From: Neodiprion pinetum
Lineage: Eukaryota; Arthropoda; Insecta; Hymenoptera; Diprionidae
Reading direction: 5' to 3'
DNA length: 64,000 nucleotides
NCBI RefSeq assembly: GCF_021155775.2
Contig: NC_060233.1
Location: 16,316,537-16,380,536 of the forward strand
Part shown: one piece after another, positions 12,285 to 23,006 of the stretch
How the letters are laid out: each line of letters starts with the position of its first letter
Position numbering within the stretch: position 1 is the stretch's first letter
Notes under the pieces: generated by a model
What the model saw: only the letters and a program-made list of their open reading frames with translations
Databases searched by the model: none
Told to the model about the DNA's origin: nothing
Program-made: the position numbers and the translations under genes

Positions 12285-12800
12285 ATTACTTTATTGAGTA
12301 AACAGTATTGCAAAAACATTGCAGCAACGTTATTTAGCTGTGTAAAAACTAATTTAGATATATTGGGCAATATTGCAGAAATATTGCAGTGTTGTAATTT
12401 TGCAAGGTTCGAAATATTTCAGATGAATTGCACAATATTGCAGAAATATTGCAATGACGTTGCTTTATTACAATGATAAGTTTCAAATAGATTTTAAATA
12501 CTTTGGGCGACATTGCAGAAATAGGTACTGCAGCAACGTAGATTCACAAGGCTTGAAATAATATGAACATATTGCGCAATCTAGCAGCTACTTTGTTGCT
12601 CCGTCACTCGGCAAAGGTTGCAAAATCTTAGATATATTGTACAAACATTGCAGTACCAGAAATATTTTAGCAACGCTGCAACATCCTCAGCAATATTTTG
12701 ATGTTTTCTATCGGCATGTTATACTTGCAATATTTCAGCAATGATTAGAACAAAATATTTCTGAAATATCGAAAACCAAGCTTAAAACATTGCTGCAATT
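12285..12800. repeat. Degenerate GCAATATTGCAG repeat tract
   Basis: The word ATTGCAGAAATATTGCA and variants (GCAACATTGC, GCAATATT) recur irregularly many times. The core GCAATATTGC is its own reverse complement. The same kind of tract occurs at 52790-53290. Not an exact tandem array. Confidence 0.65.
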
Positions 12801-13141
12801 TGGCCTGCATTGTTTTCAATTCAAGCACGAAAATAGATTGTTATTGTGATATTTCTGTAACTACAATTCCAACATAGAGTTACATTGTAGAAATGTGTAT
12901 ACAATACCACTTGCTGTGCTTTATTTCACTTGCGAAACAACATCTTTTGGTACTGATAACAAAATGAAAATACTTAAAGACAGCTCTATCATTGGGGCTT
13001 AGCCCAGAAATTTTTGTCGTAATTAATCCAAGTGTTTCACAATCAAGTTAGTCCAAGAAAATTTCAATACAGCTGAGTTTTATTAGCCAACTTAAGTAGG
13101 GATAACATATAAGTCGGACGTGAATATCTTCAAAACTCAAA

Positions 13142-16100
13142 TTATGACGCCGTTCCAAGCAGTTTCAATGCACATTCGACTGCTGCGTCCAAATCCTCCT
13201 TCAAGGTGGCATTGAAACTTGTGACAGCGTTCGAGTTAACGCAGTCTGACACTGAGTCCGAAAAGGTTTGGTATTTCTCAGTAAATGCCTTCAGATTTGT
13301 CGTAATGTTTGTACAGGCCGAATCGTCCGTCGTCTCTCCGACCTGGCATATAAGACAAAAACACGATTTTCAAGCGCACGTCATAATGTGTCGCTACATT
13401 TTATTATGTAAGAGTGTTTCGTTTGCAAGCAATACTTTTTCCGCTCCCACTTGGAAACCGAATGTACGAAGCAGAAAAAAAAAATCCTCGCTGAAGGATA
13501 TTTTTTTAATGCAAATTAGAAAAAACACTTTCGGAATTTGAAGTTGTTTTAATTTAACTCATACGTAGAAGATGTCATTTTTATTTTTAGATTGTCACCA
13601 CTCGGTAGCATTCAATATTATGGACCAAGTCTTGGAAGTATTTTGTAGAGAGTTTAATTCTCTACAAAATTGTATAGTGAACAAAATCCATCGCTCAGGC
13701 GGTAAAAAGTTATAAGCCTCAGCAACTGATTTTATGTAAAATTTCTATTTTAATCATCTTCAGTGGCTCAACTATTTACAACAGAATTTCGAATGACGCT
13801 TTAGTAGAAAACTTGAATTTTTCATAAAATGCTTCCAACTTTTGCAGAATCAAGTCGATATTATTGAAGACGGCTCAACTATTTTTTAAACAATGACAAC
13901 TTCTCCCCGTTATTCAACCCTGATTGGTCACGCTTCGGTAGAATCGCATAACTGTCACACGGGGTGAATTTGACCCCAACCCCAAAAAAGTAATATCCTG
14001 CTTCAACTATAAGTTCTAAAAATCTAAACAAATATCTAGGTTGTTTAAGGATCGCAGAAAAAGCTCTTTCGGTTTTCCTAGCCAAAAACGAATGTTTAAA
14101 TATTGCAAAACATCGACAAAGTTAAAGTTAAGGTAATGTGTGGGGTGATATTTACCTCAAGTGACCAATTAGGGTTAACTCGAAAAACTTCAAATTCCGA
14201 GAACAACTATTTAAAATCGCATCTGACAATTAGAGATATCCTTTGACAAGAATTCTGTTGCTATGTACCACGAGTTTTTCAAGTGTAATTGAAAATAATC
14301 CTACTCATAACTGGAACACCCTGACATCCACATGAACTACACAAATAAATTATACGTTACACAGTAAGCATCTTCCTGCTTGAAGCATTTTGTATTCCTC
14401 GAGTGCGAGTCATGGAATTAATGATTGAAAAAAACTTTAAAAACAAATAGCAAATAACGGATTAAAGAGAAGAATATACTGTTAATAATTTCGAGTACAG
14501 TTTGTGTAAAATTTTACATGCAAAACCGGCAATTCACGCGCACTCGTGTAAAATTTGAATTAAATCGTGCAAAGATCATGGAAATTTTCTTGTTCTCGTT
14601 AAGATTCGTGTAAATGATTGGCAATTGAGTGAAACCTACACGATTCCGCACGGACTTTACATGACACGAAAATTTTCAACAATTGTTCCTACAACTGCAG
14701 GAGGACCAAAATCTTACTTACTGATTCTAAACATGTATGGGCAGCTGACTCATTGTAGGAGCTGCAATCAGAAGCATCTTTTTGTAGAGTGAGCAAAGAG
14801 GTGCGGCATGTTTCAAAATCAGCAGAGACGATGTTGAAGCTGGCATTTGTCTCCGCCGTTAAAGAATCGATGCAGGCGGTTGTATTGGCTGAAATTTCAG
14901 CTGCGGCCTCTGAGTACTCATCCAATAATAAGACTTCACATGAGCTCATATCGATAGTAGTACCGTTCACTAACTCCTCCCACTGCGCCTTAGACTATTG
15001 GGATTGTGAACTTTTCTTGAGTGAATTTTCATTATTTATAATCAGATCGGAGAAGGTTGACTGAACAAATTACAAGCAATTACAAGCCCTTGAATTTTAT
15101 AGGTAAATTTTGACGGTATGTGAGCCACGTGATAAACTTAAACCGTACCTTAAATTTTCAGGACTTTTGATGTTTCCAACTTTAATTGAAATGAAAAGTC
15201 GTTTATCAACTTACCTTTGTGATAGCTGCTGCCATGGAGCTGTTCAGTTTTTCCACAGCGTTTTCAGCAATCGTTGCCATGTTAACTATATAAACTTTCA
15301 TCGTTACAATTGTTTGATTAGCGGTGCTATTATAATTTGTCAACTCCGAAGTGATCGCTGAAACAGCTGAAGTGGTTTCATTTGAGCCTTTGATACCCTA
15401 AAAATCAGATTCATTCGCGTCAGAGAAAGTTTGCATGAAAATAATTAGGGTAAAAGTATCGAAATTCTCTTTATTAGTCCAGTCAAAATAGGTCTGAATA
15501 ACAAGTATCCGAGATATAGCTATATTTCTGCGTATACGGTTATTCGACCCTCAGGAACTCAAATCTGAATTCGTTTTTGAGCTGCATAGCCGGCGTTTCG
15601 AGGAAACAGCAAAATTTAATGTTTTTTACTCAAATACTGTTATCGATAGATGAAAAATGACTTGACCATCGTGTAGAGCAGAAAATTCTACATCGAATTA
15701 TGTCTTCATACGCCGGAAACTGAGTCGGATTAACAAATGAAGAAAAAAGAAATTATTTCACTAAAATTCCCCAAATGCCATCGATAAGTAGAATTTCTCT
15801 TTTCTTAATTTGTTAATCCGACTCTGTTTCCGATATATGAGGACATAAATGGATTGAGAATTTTCCGCCCTGCACGATGGTCAAGTCATTTTTCATCTAT
15901 CGATATCAGTTTTTGAGGAAAACGCTAAAACGTCAAATTTTGCTGTTCTCGAAACGTCGGCTATGCAGCTCAAAATGACTTCATATTTGAGTTCCCAAGG
16001 GTCAAAAAACGCCTCAATATTTTCAAATCCGACCTATTTTGACTGAACTATTATCGTGTTGCTAGGAATTCAATTGACTCTTACGACAGGACCCCAAAAT

Positions 16101-16357
16101 AGAATGTTGCAAGATGACAGTACTTTTCAAAAGAAACACAAGAAATCAGATATCGTCAATTACATATTTAGCAGAACAAATCAAGGCCATGAATACCAGA
16201 TCAATACTCGGGCAAACTGGTTCAATGCAGCGGTGATTTAAAATTTTTCAGAGGATAAGTTTGTGATTACAAGAATCGAGGATCGGTAACCGCGTTTACT
16301 TATTTTACTCACGGAAACGGCGACTAGCAGGCACAAAGCAGTTGCGAATTTTACCAT
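13142..16357 (-). CDS. Secreted Cys/Asn-rich paralogue C (complete, 4 exons, 231 aa)
   Basis: Exon 1 is 16357-16313 (MVKFATALCLLVAVS, signal peptide, donor GTGAGT). Exon 2 is 15397-15215 (61 codons, starts GIKGSNETT, donor GTAAGT). Exon 3 is 14988-14722 (89 codons, starts AQWEEL, donor GTAAGT). Exon 4 is 13342-13142 (66 codons then TAA). All junctions are phase 0. There are eight Cys after the signal peptide, five in exon 3 and three in exon 4, and about ten N-x-S/T sequons, so the mature protein should be heavily glycosylated and extracellular. The exon sizes and the AQW start of exon 3 match paralogue B. No enzyme motif is visible and the function is unknown. A palindromic MITE lies in intron 1. 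Confidence 0.88.
13640..13670. repeat. Perfect 12-bp hairpin in intron 3 of paralogue C
   Basis: ATTTTGTAGAGA, a 7-base loop, then TCTCTACAAAAT. It is a short isolated stem-loop with no terminator role expected in a eukaryote. Confidence 0.7.
15477..16048. mobile_element. 572-bp palindromic MITE in intron 1 of paralogue C
   Basis: The ends GTCCAGTCAAAATAGGTC and GACCTATTTTGACTGAAC are inverted copies flanked by TA. The pairing extends inward over most of the element (GAGCTGCATAGCCGGCGTTT against its complement near 15955; TTTCTTAATTTGTTAATCCG against 15725-15750). No coding capacity. Confidence 0.8.
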
Positions 16358-16440
16358 GTCGACTGTTCTTTGTTAAAGTGAAATACTTGGTACTCGGATG
16401 TGAGCAAAGGCTTAATCTGGTGAAATTCGGAATATCGCTG

Positions 16441-16515
16441 TATATATATGTAGTGGGATTGGCGAGACCTTGGGGACATTGAACACCTGTGTAAACATCA
16501 AAATCGGTTCATTGA
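16441..16515 (-). promoter_or_regulatory. Core promoter and conserved upstream block of paralogue C
   Basis: TATATATAC lies on the minus strand at about 16450-16441, some 85 bp before the ATG. TTTACACAGGTGTTCA near 16497-16482 is the counterpart of the TTACACAAGTG motif of paralogues A and B, and ACCGATTTTGATG follows farther upstream. Confidence 0.6.
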
Positions 16516-18022
16516 AATTAATTGTATAGAAATTTTGTTTCCGCTTCAAAAGCTCATACCGCGAATTGATTACACAATCCATCGCTGAACATTTGTCCAA
16601 TAAAAAAACACGGAAAGAGAATAGTTGAAAAACACGAAGGATAATTTTTGAAATTTCGTAAAAACTAATCATCATTGAATTCTGCAAAACAATTTTTTCC
16701 AGCTTATGAAATATTTGGCATCATATAGGAAACCATAACTTGTATGGGATTGCAATTCATTCTCTGAACATAAAATTTTCATTTTCTATCATCTGTTCGT
16801 AATTATTTTCACAGAATTTCTTAGTTAATCGATCAAATATATCTCAGTTTTTCTCTCAGTCACTGACCGACTGAAGAGAAGCTATTCGCAGTCGATAAAA
16901 AAAATCCACGCGAATGAGAATTGACCTTAGTAGTGGATCACTGAAAACTAAAGCTGTATTACTAAACTGCACGTTCCATACTTTTTCAACGACGCGATTT
17001 TTACTTGATAACTGCATTTTTAAAACCTTTTCAATCTCGGGTAATTCTAGTTCAATTCAGATGTTTCCGAATAATCCAAATATTTTGTGTATACAATTGA
17101 CAGCTACTCTGTGCATGAGAGTTGTGCTACATGTGCGAAAGTAATGTGAACACGATTGGTTTCGGATTGCGAACGTTTGGACACAACAGTATAACACAAT
17201 TAAGTTAAATCATCCAGTAACCATATTTTATTAAAAAGAGCCAGCCTTATGGCACTGAACTGCCACAAAAATTGAATGATAACTTACCGACATCAACGAT
17301 TATAGCATATCAGTAAGTAATCTGTAGTGCAGGTACCGCTAACTGCCATACTGTGTTAAACAGCAATGGTCAATCTACTATTATTGACCGGACACCATAG
17401 CAACGTCTTCGTTTACCGACAACATTGAGTAACCATATCCTACCAAAGAGAGCCAGCCATATAGCTATTCTATTCCTAGTTCCATGGAACCAGCCGGGGA
17501 CAATTTTTTCGTTCAATCCAGACGAGAAATTAGGGAAAATGCTAGTTCGTAATGTCAGCAATTTGAGAGAGTTCGTCGGTAAGACGAGACACCAGTGTGC
17601 GTTTCGTCGGTAACGTTGGGGTTTCTATCTTCATCTTAAGAGCGGTATGGAAAAAAATAAGACATTGATGTCGGTACATGATTTGACCATGCTATATTGT
17701 AATATTCTTTGAAATTTCGCTTACTTACCATTCAATTTTATTCACACGCCATCTTTCATTGGGCTGGCTCTCTTTATTACCTAAAATATAGTTACTCAAT
17801 GCCAACAAACACTACAAATTATGTATTTTATGTAATTACGATAGCCCTCGAAACTATATTAAGTATTGCACAGGCTAGCTCTCTTTATTAAGATATGATA
17901 CCCGATGATGAAATTAAAGTGTCTTGGGGCTAAATAAGTTTAGTAAAATTGCTATGTCACTTAAATATTTTATTAACCCTCGAAGCACACACCTATTGTT
18001 TCAAGCACTGTGCTCTTTTTTA
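16516..18022. repeat. Gene-free spacer with scattered inverted AGAGAGCCAGCC units
   Basis: No gene is seen. From about 17215 to 17890 the word AGAGAGCCAGCC, with flanking AACCATAT and TTAAT/ATAAT, occurs twice forward (near 17238 and 17446) and twice reversed (near 17762 and 17872, the last as GGCTAGCTCTCTTTATTA). This gives a cluster of imperfect hairpins, probably short-element remnants. Confidence 0.5.
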
Positions 18023-18026
18023 CGGT

Positions 18027-18470
18027 TGTTACGTCCAACATACCACTTCTCTCTATTTTTCCTACTCGCTAACTCTCCCACAGTTCTTACATTAATCTCA
18101 TGGTCTCTGTCCTGTCCTCTTATCTCTACGTAGTCTCACGCTATTCACTATCACGCTTACTCTTCAAATTCCATTCCCTACTCCTAGCATTGTCACACCT
18201 TTTCTGCACCCGTACGTTTCACGTCTCGAGGTACACTCCTATTCTGACTCTCGACAATTCCACATCTAGCCTTCTTATATATCTTTTCGTACCACACAAT
18301 TCATTCCTACCGGTATCTCAAGTTCTACGGAATAAACATATAATCGCCATATCAACATACTCAAGTTTATTCAATCCTCATCCTGATTTCCGGTTGACCT
18401 GAAACGTAAAAGCGAAGCCAACCAGGTTACTCCTTCCGCTCAGGAGTAAACTCTACTCACGGACGTAACA
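18027..18470 (+). repeat. LTR copy 1 (complete, 444 bp)
   Basis: It starts TGTTACGTCC and ends GGACGTAACA, perfect 10-bp inverted termini. It contains a TATATAT box near 18276 and the polyadenylation signal AATAAA near 18331. Confidence 0.9.
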
Positions 18471-18471
18471 T

Positions 18472-18516
18472 TGGTGGCAGCGGTGGGATACGAACCCACG
18501 CCTCCGAAGAGACTGG
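18472..18516 (+). promoter_or_regulatory. Primer-binding site, extended complement of tRNA-Leu
   Basis: One base after the LTR, TGG (complement of CCA) is followed by TGGCAGCGGTGGGAT. From recall of animal tRNA-Leu(AAG/TAG), complementarity continues through the T arm, the variable arm (CCTCCGAAGAGA) and into the anticodon stem (CTGG). That is about 45 nt with one mismatch (an A inside the TTCGAA-type word). Typical primer sites are near 18 nt. Confidence 0.75.
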
Positions 18517-18574
18517 TGGCTCAAACTCTTGTGTCGAGGACAGGATCAAGGACATCGACGGTGATGTCGATGCG

Positions 18575-19791
18575 GTGATTGCAAAGAACGAAGAGTCCAA
18601 TGAATCGAAAGATAGCACGCTGAAGAATTCTTCTTCGTCAACAGTTACGAGCAACCATTCCAGCACTCCGAAGCATACTACCTCAGACAAACTGGTGCCA
18701 TTAAACATCAAGGATACGACCATCGGCAAAATCTTAGAACGTTTGAAAAACGTGAAAAACGAAAACGTCTCTGAGGCCGTTGAAGAACTTGACGACAACG
18801 AGAATAACAATGTCAATTCACAGCTACATCCTGAAGTAGATCAATCTATCAATAAAAAGGTTGCGCACAAAGAAGTTACCGAAATCGGCGTACAAGATCG
18901 ACTACCCAATAAAGTCACAACTTTCGATCGTCAAATTTTCGATAAAGACGGCTACGCGGACTTCATCAAAACCTTCACAATGGACGCTGGTACGTCGAAA
19001 CCCCCGAAAGATGAGAAAAAACGCAAAGGGCTGCGTCGGCTACTTCCAGGTCTCTTCTCGCCGAAGGACTCGCGCAAAGAGTACAAGAAGGAGCAAAAAG
19101 AGCGAAAGAAGCGGGAGGAGAAACAGTTTGGCCAGTACCAGCAAAACGGAAACTACACACGATCCCGATGAACCTCAACGAAGACATCAAGCGAAATGTG
19201 AAGCTAAACACGAGTTTGAACAGTTCCATAATCGAGGAACGATTAAATGAAATAAAGCAGGAATTATTCCCAGAACAGGGCCTAACGACGAGCACTCCGG
19301 ATCATTTTCTGCAAGCTGATCGGATCAATATGCCACGAAATAGCAGGAACCAACGATTCTACACTGCCAATTCATCATTGAGCTCGATCGCACCTGAGGA
19401 TAAGTGGATCGATCAAAATATCATAAGTGGTTCCCCGGACATGCGAAAACTCAAGCAAAGGCCAACAGCCGACCCGAAATGCAGCCTGGAGAGAAAACAT
19501 AGTCTTCAGGAGCCGGCGAGTCAAGCAAAATTCTTCAGGAACCATGGGCCATCCGGCAGAATCTCAGCACCACCAAACGAGCGGTTTCTCATCAGACCGA
19601 GAGCCGTGCATCCGGTGGACAGACCACTTCCGGCGATACCTCAAAAGGTCGAGTTTTCAGACTACGAAAATCACCACGGACTTCATAATTATCCCGAACG
19701 ACATCCTGACGCCGAAAGTTACTCGCGCGCGCAGTATCCTCGCCAAGTGCAGAACCATCCGCAGGACGTCGGTCGGCTCTACGACGATTAA
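18575..19791 (+). pseudogene. Adaptor-like open frame replacing gag-pol (possible captured host cDNA)
   Basis: Two frames overlap at ATGA (19168-19171). 18575-19171 is 198 codons, Ser/Lys/Asn-rich, with a basic stretch RKGLRRLLPGLFSPKDSRK and a charged coil KEQKERKKREEKQ. 19168-19791 is 207 codons. A single-base loss near 19166 would explain the switch. The first frame is open upstream through the primer site without an ATG; the reported start is GTG. The second frame contains RPLPAIP at residues 152-158, a class I SH3-ligand pattern, and YENH at 166-169, a Grb2-type SH2 site pattern if phosphorylated. These features suit a cytoplasmic signalling adaptor, and nothing in it resembles Gag, protease, RT or integrase. 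There are no introns. I do not recognise the parent gene. Alternatively it is a fast-evolving element accessory gene. Confidence 0.55.
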
Positions 19792-21746
19792 GCAACTGAA
19801 TCAAAACCCGGGAATCTTCTTCGAACAATTGCAAGACCTACGTACATATAACAAAGAATGGACTTTGCTGAACTACATAGACCTCCAATATTTATTCGAC
19901 CGACTTGACCAAGCATCAGATTTCTTAACCATAATAGAAGGTAAATGCTCTGTCGCCAAAAACTACTGTTACACCGGCGACCATATTCAAATGTTGGCTG
20001 ATAGAATAAAAACCATGAAACTATACCAAAACCGAATAGAATATTTAGTTGGCCATCGCACAGGCGAATCCCACTCACTCCGAACTTGCTAAATTAGCCC
20101 ACCATCGCGGAACACGAGGCGCGATTAATTTCATTGGTAGCGTATCAAAATCCTTATTCGGCACGCTAGACGTAAAAGACGGAGAATATTTTAACCAACA
20201 AATTGACAACTTGTACAACGACAGTAGACACTTAGCATCCCTGCTTAACAAACAGACAAATATCGTACAGTCAACGTTGGGCGTCTACGGGAAAGAAATC
20301 GACAGCATGATAAGCCACGACCGCGAACAACATAAATTACTCACGGCCCTCTCGACTGATGCAGCTATTTCAAAAGCCTTAATCGCCAACAATACCTTCA
20401 GAACGACTTTACTTAACCGACTAATTGACCTGGACCGACACTTGAACGAATATGAACTTGACCTGTCCAGCTTAGTAAACGCTATCCTCTTCGCTCAGAA
20501 AGGTATCGTCCACCCTAAAATTCTATCACCACAACAAATTATTTCCAGTCTTAAACATATCCAGTCACTCAGACCACAAATAGAGTTTCCTATTCCAATG
20601 GATCCAAATTACGCTGAAGAACTGATTCGAATCTCTAAAATCGACATAGCGTATTACGAACCCAGACTGCTTTATGTGATATCTATTCCGTTGCTCAACT
20701 CCGAGGCTTTTGACCTGTACCGACTGCTTCCCGTCCCCGTTAGACAGACATACGACTCTGCAAATAACAAATTCGCTTACATTCAACCTGGCAGCGACTA
20801 CATAGCTATAGCACTTAACCGAGCGTCGTACTTTCAAATCTCGGAATCCAAATTTAGTAAATGCATTTTATCCTTAGGAAAATTCATATGTAAGTTGACA
20901 CAACCGCTTTTCCGACCGTCGACTCACAAACTCTGCGAGGTAGACCTTTTTCTGAACCCGTCCAGAAAAATTTCAAAACAATGTGATATCAGATTGACCG
21001 CATTCGATGGAACCTACTGGTCGGAATTATCAACATCTAATTCTTGGATTTTCTCAGCTTCCACTCCTGAGACTCTTCATACTCTCTGCCCAAATGACCA
21101 GACCTCTCGTGTCACACTTTCCGGTTCAGGCATTATCACCCTAGACGACCTATGTACGGCTAGTACTTCTGAGGTCACTCTCAAAACTTCGAAACGCTCA
21201 CAATCTACCGAGACCCTCTCCTACGTCCCCAAAGTTACCTTGGATCTAAGTCAAGTATCCCTCAGTCTTGATTTTAATATTTCCACCGACTTATCCTTAA
21301 TTGCAATCCCCCCACTCCACAAAACCTCGCACATAGATGTACATGCCTTGGCCAATACCGGACTATCGCTGCAGGATATCGCAAAACAAGCTACTGATAT
21401 CAGCACACACCACCGCACACAGCGCTATATGTTGCACATCAAAGACACTCTTACTTACAGCGGTGTTGGTTTGCTATCTCTCGCAACCCTATACTTATTC
21501 TACCGTCACTCATGCCTCGGCAAGGTCATTACTCTGTGCACACATTGCAAAACAAAAAAGACGAACCAGACATTTAGAGCCATACAAACAGGGTATGACA
21601 ATCCAATCGAGCTGAATATTATTCACCCACCTACTTCTTCTGTCCTACCCATTCCCAACGAAGTAGAAACCCATCATGCAGTTCCTCACACACCACCTCC
21701 GCTTCCTTTAAACCCACCCACCTTACGAAAACCTTATTACAAATAG
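19770..21746 (+). pseudogene. env: Errantivirus/baculovirus-F-like Env, frameshifted
   Basis: The N-terminal part lies in the frame ending at 20092 (from about 19770, NPGIFFEQLQD onward) and the rest in the frame 20049-21746 (565 codons), so one frameshift in the 44-bp overlap breaks the gene. In the second frame a basic cleavage-like site (HHRGTRG, about residues 18-24) is followed by a fusion-peptide-like segment AINFIGSVSKSLFGTLD typical of F-type Env proteins. After that come a helical region and several Cys. A single membrane span lies at about residues 468-486, followed by a 79-residue tail with YDNP and Pro-rich stretches. No signal peptide is visible: the open frame upstream joins directly to the adaptor-like region. 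Role in the family: membrane fusion. This copy cannot encode an intact protein in one frame. Confidence 0.85.
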
Positions 21747-21984
21747 GCAATTACTATATTGCTATCAAGATCTGCTGTTGCGCTGTCAAACAGACATAAA
21801 TAAAATAAATACTTGTGTACACTACTGCACTAAAATAATTGTAGTGACGATCTTATACCCTTAGTTTAAAATTAGCCCAAAATATATCTACACTCATAAC
21901 CGATATCATTGTACAAATAGGTCAAACTCTGTATCTCGATATATCAAGAAAAAAAAAAATATAGTATTACTTAGTACCCAGCTA

Positions 21985-22026
<42 letters not shown>

Positions 22027-22294
22027 TGTTGTTTAGGCTTAAGTGTACTAACCCGCTTCCGTGCGCATTAACCCTAGGCGCCTAGCTTTAAACAACATTA
22101 TGTAACCATAGTGTTATAACTATATGCCTTACGCTCATACGTAATCCAGAATATAAACCATACACTACCTATAATAAGAATAATTGTAAAACTAATTTTA
22201 AGCACATACTTTAAAATCATGTTTCACATTTCCACCTTCTTGCTTCCCATATTCGGGACCATACCTACCGCTATGCTCCCTCTGACGGGGGGGG
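21747..22294 (+). other. Env 3' region with polyA36 run and polypurine tract
   Basis: Non-coding. It contains AATAAA words (near 21800), a run of 36 A at 21987-22022 preceded by GCTAAT, and G8 at 22287-22294 immediately before the LTR, the plus-strand primer expected at that place. Confidence 0.75.
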
Positions 22295-22700
22295 TGTTAC
22301 GTCCAACATACCACTTCTTTCTATTTTTCCTACTCGCTAACTCTCCCACAGTTCTGTCCTGTCCTCTTATCTCTACGTAGTCTCACGCTATTCACTATCA
22401 CGCTTACTCTTCAAATTCCATTCCCTACTCCTAGCATTGTCACACCTTTTCTGCACCCGTACGTTTCACGTCTCGAGGTACACTCCTATTCTGACTCTCG
22501 ACAATTCCACATCTAGCCTTCTTATATATCTTTTCGTACCACACAATTCATTCCTACCGGTATCTCAAGTTCTACGGAATAAACATATAATCGACATATC
22601 AACATACTCAAGTTTATTCAATCCTCATCCTGATTTCCGGTTGACCTGAAACGTAAAAGCGAAGCCAACCAGGTTACTCCTTCCGCTCAGGAGTAAACTC
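22295..22700 (+). repeat. LTR copy 2 (internal, 3' end missing)
   Basis: It begins TGTTACGTCC and matches copy 1 except for loss of about 20 bp after CACAGTTCT and a C-to-A change in ATCGCCATAT. It stops at CTCTACT, lacking the last 13 bp (CACGGACGTAACA). The primer-binding site is also absent, so gag leader sequence follows directly. Confidence 0.88.
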
Positions 22701-23006
22701 TACTAAGACACTCTGAAAGCCATATTCTACGTTAACGCAATCAACGATCTCTGATTCACACGAACGTCACAGACAAATCCGTATCTCGAAATCGATATTG
22801 CTGAAAGACTATCTCCTGCTGCTACTACGACGACATCTTCATTCTTCACGACTTCTAGTACGACACAACGCACACCGACGTCATCACCGGCTACAGACAG
22901 GAAATCGCTGGACCAACATCCTCACGGAAGAATGCAACATTTTATTCCGTTCCTCCTCTTCATCTTCACTTTGTAAGTCGACAAATCCTAGATTAAAATT
23001 TACAAC

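Larger units (their letters stand above)
9861..13141. other. AT-rich spacer between paralogues B and C
   Basis: No coding region is supported. Short open frames (11646-11834, 12049-12279, 12167-12370) look like chance or repeat-derived. The spacer holds a small TA-flanked MITE (11218-11473) and a degenerate GCAATATT repeat tract (about 12285-12800), listed separately. The block 11836-12040 has traces of similarity to 5441-5640. Confidence 0.5.

Noticed and set aside
18472..18516. A tRNA-Leu gene on the minus strand
   Set aside because: Only the 3' half of the tRNA matches, including a CCA that is not gene-encoded in eukaryotes. Its place one base after an LTR identifies a primer-binding site.
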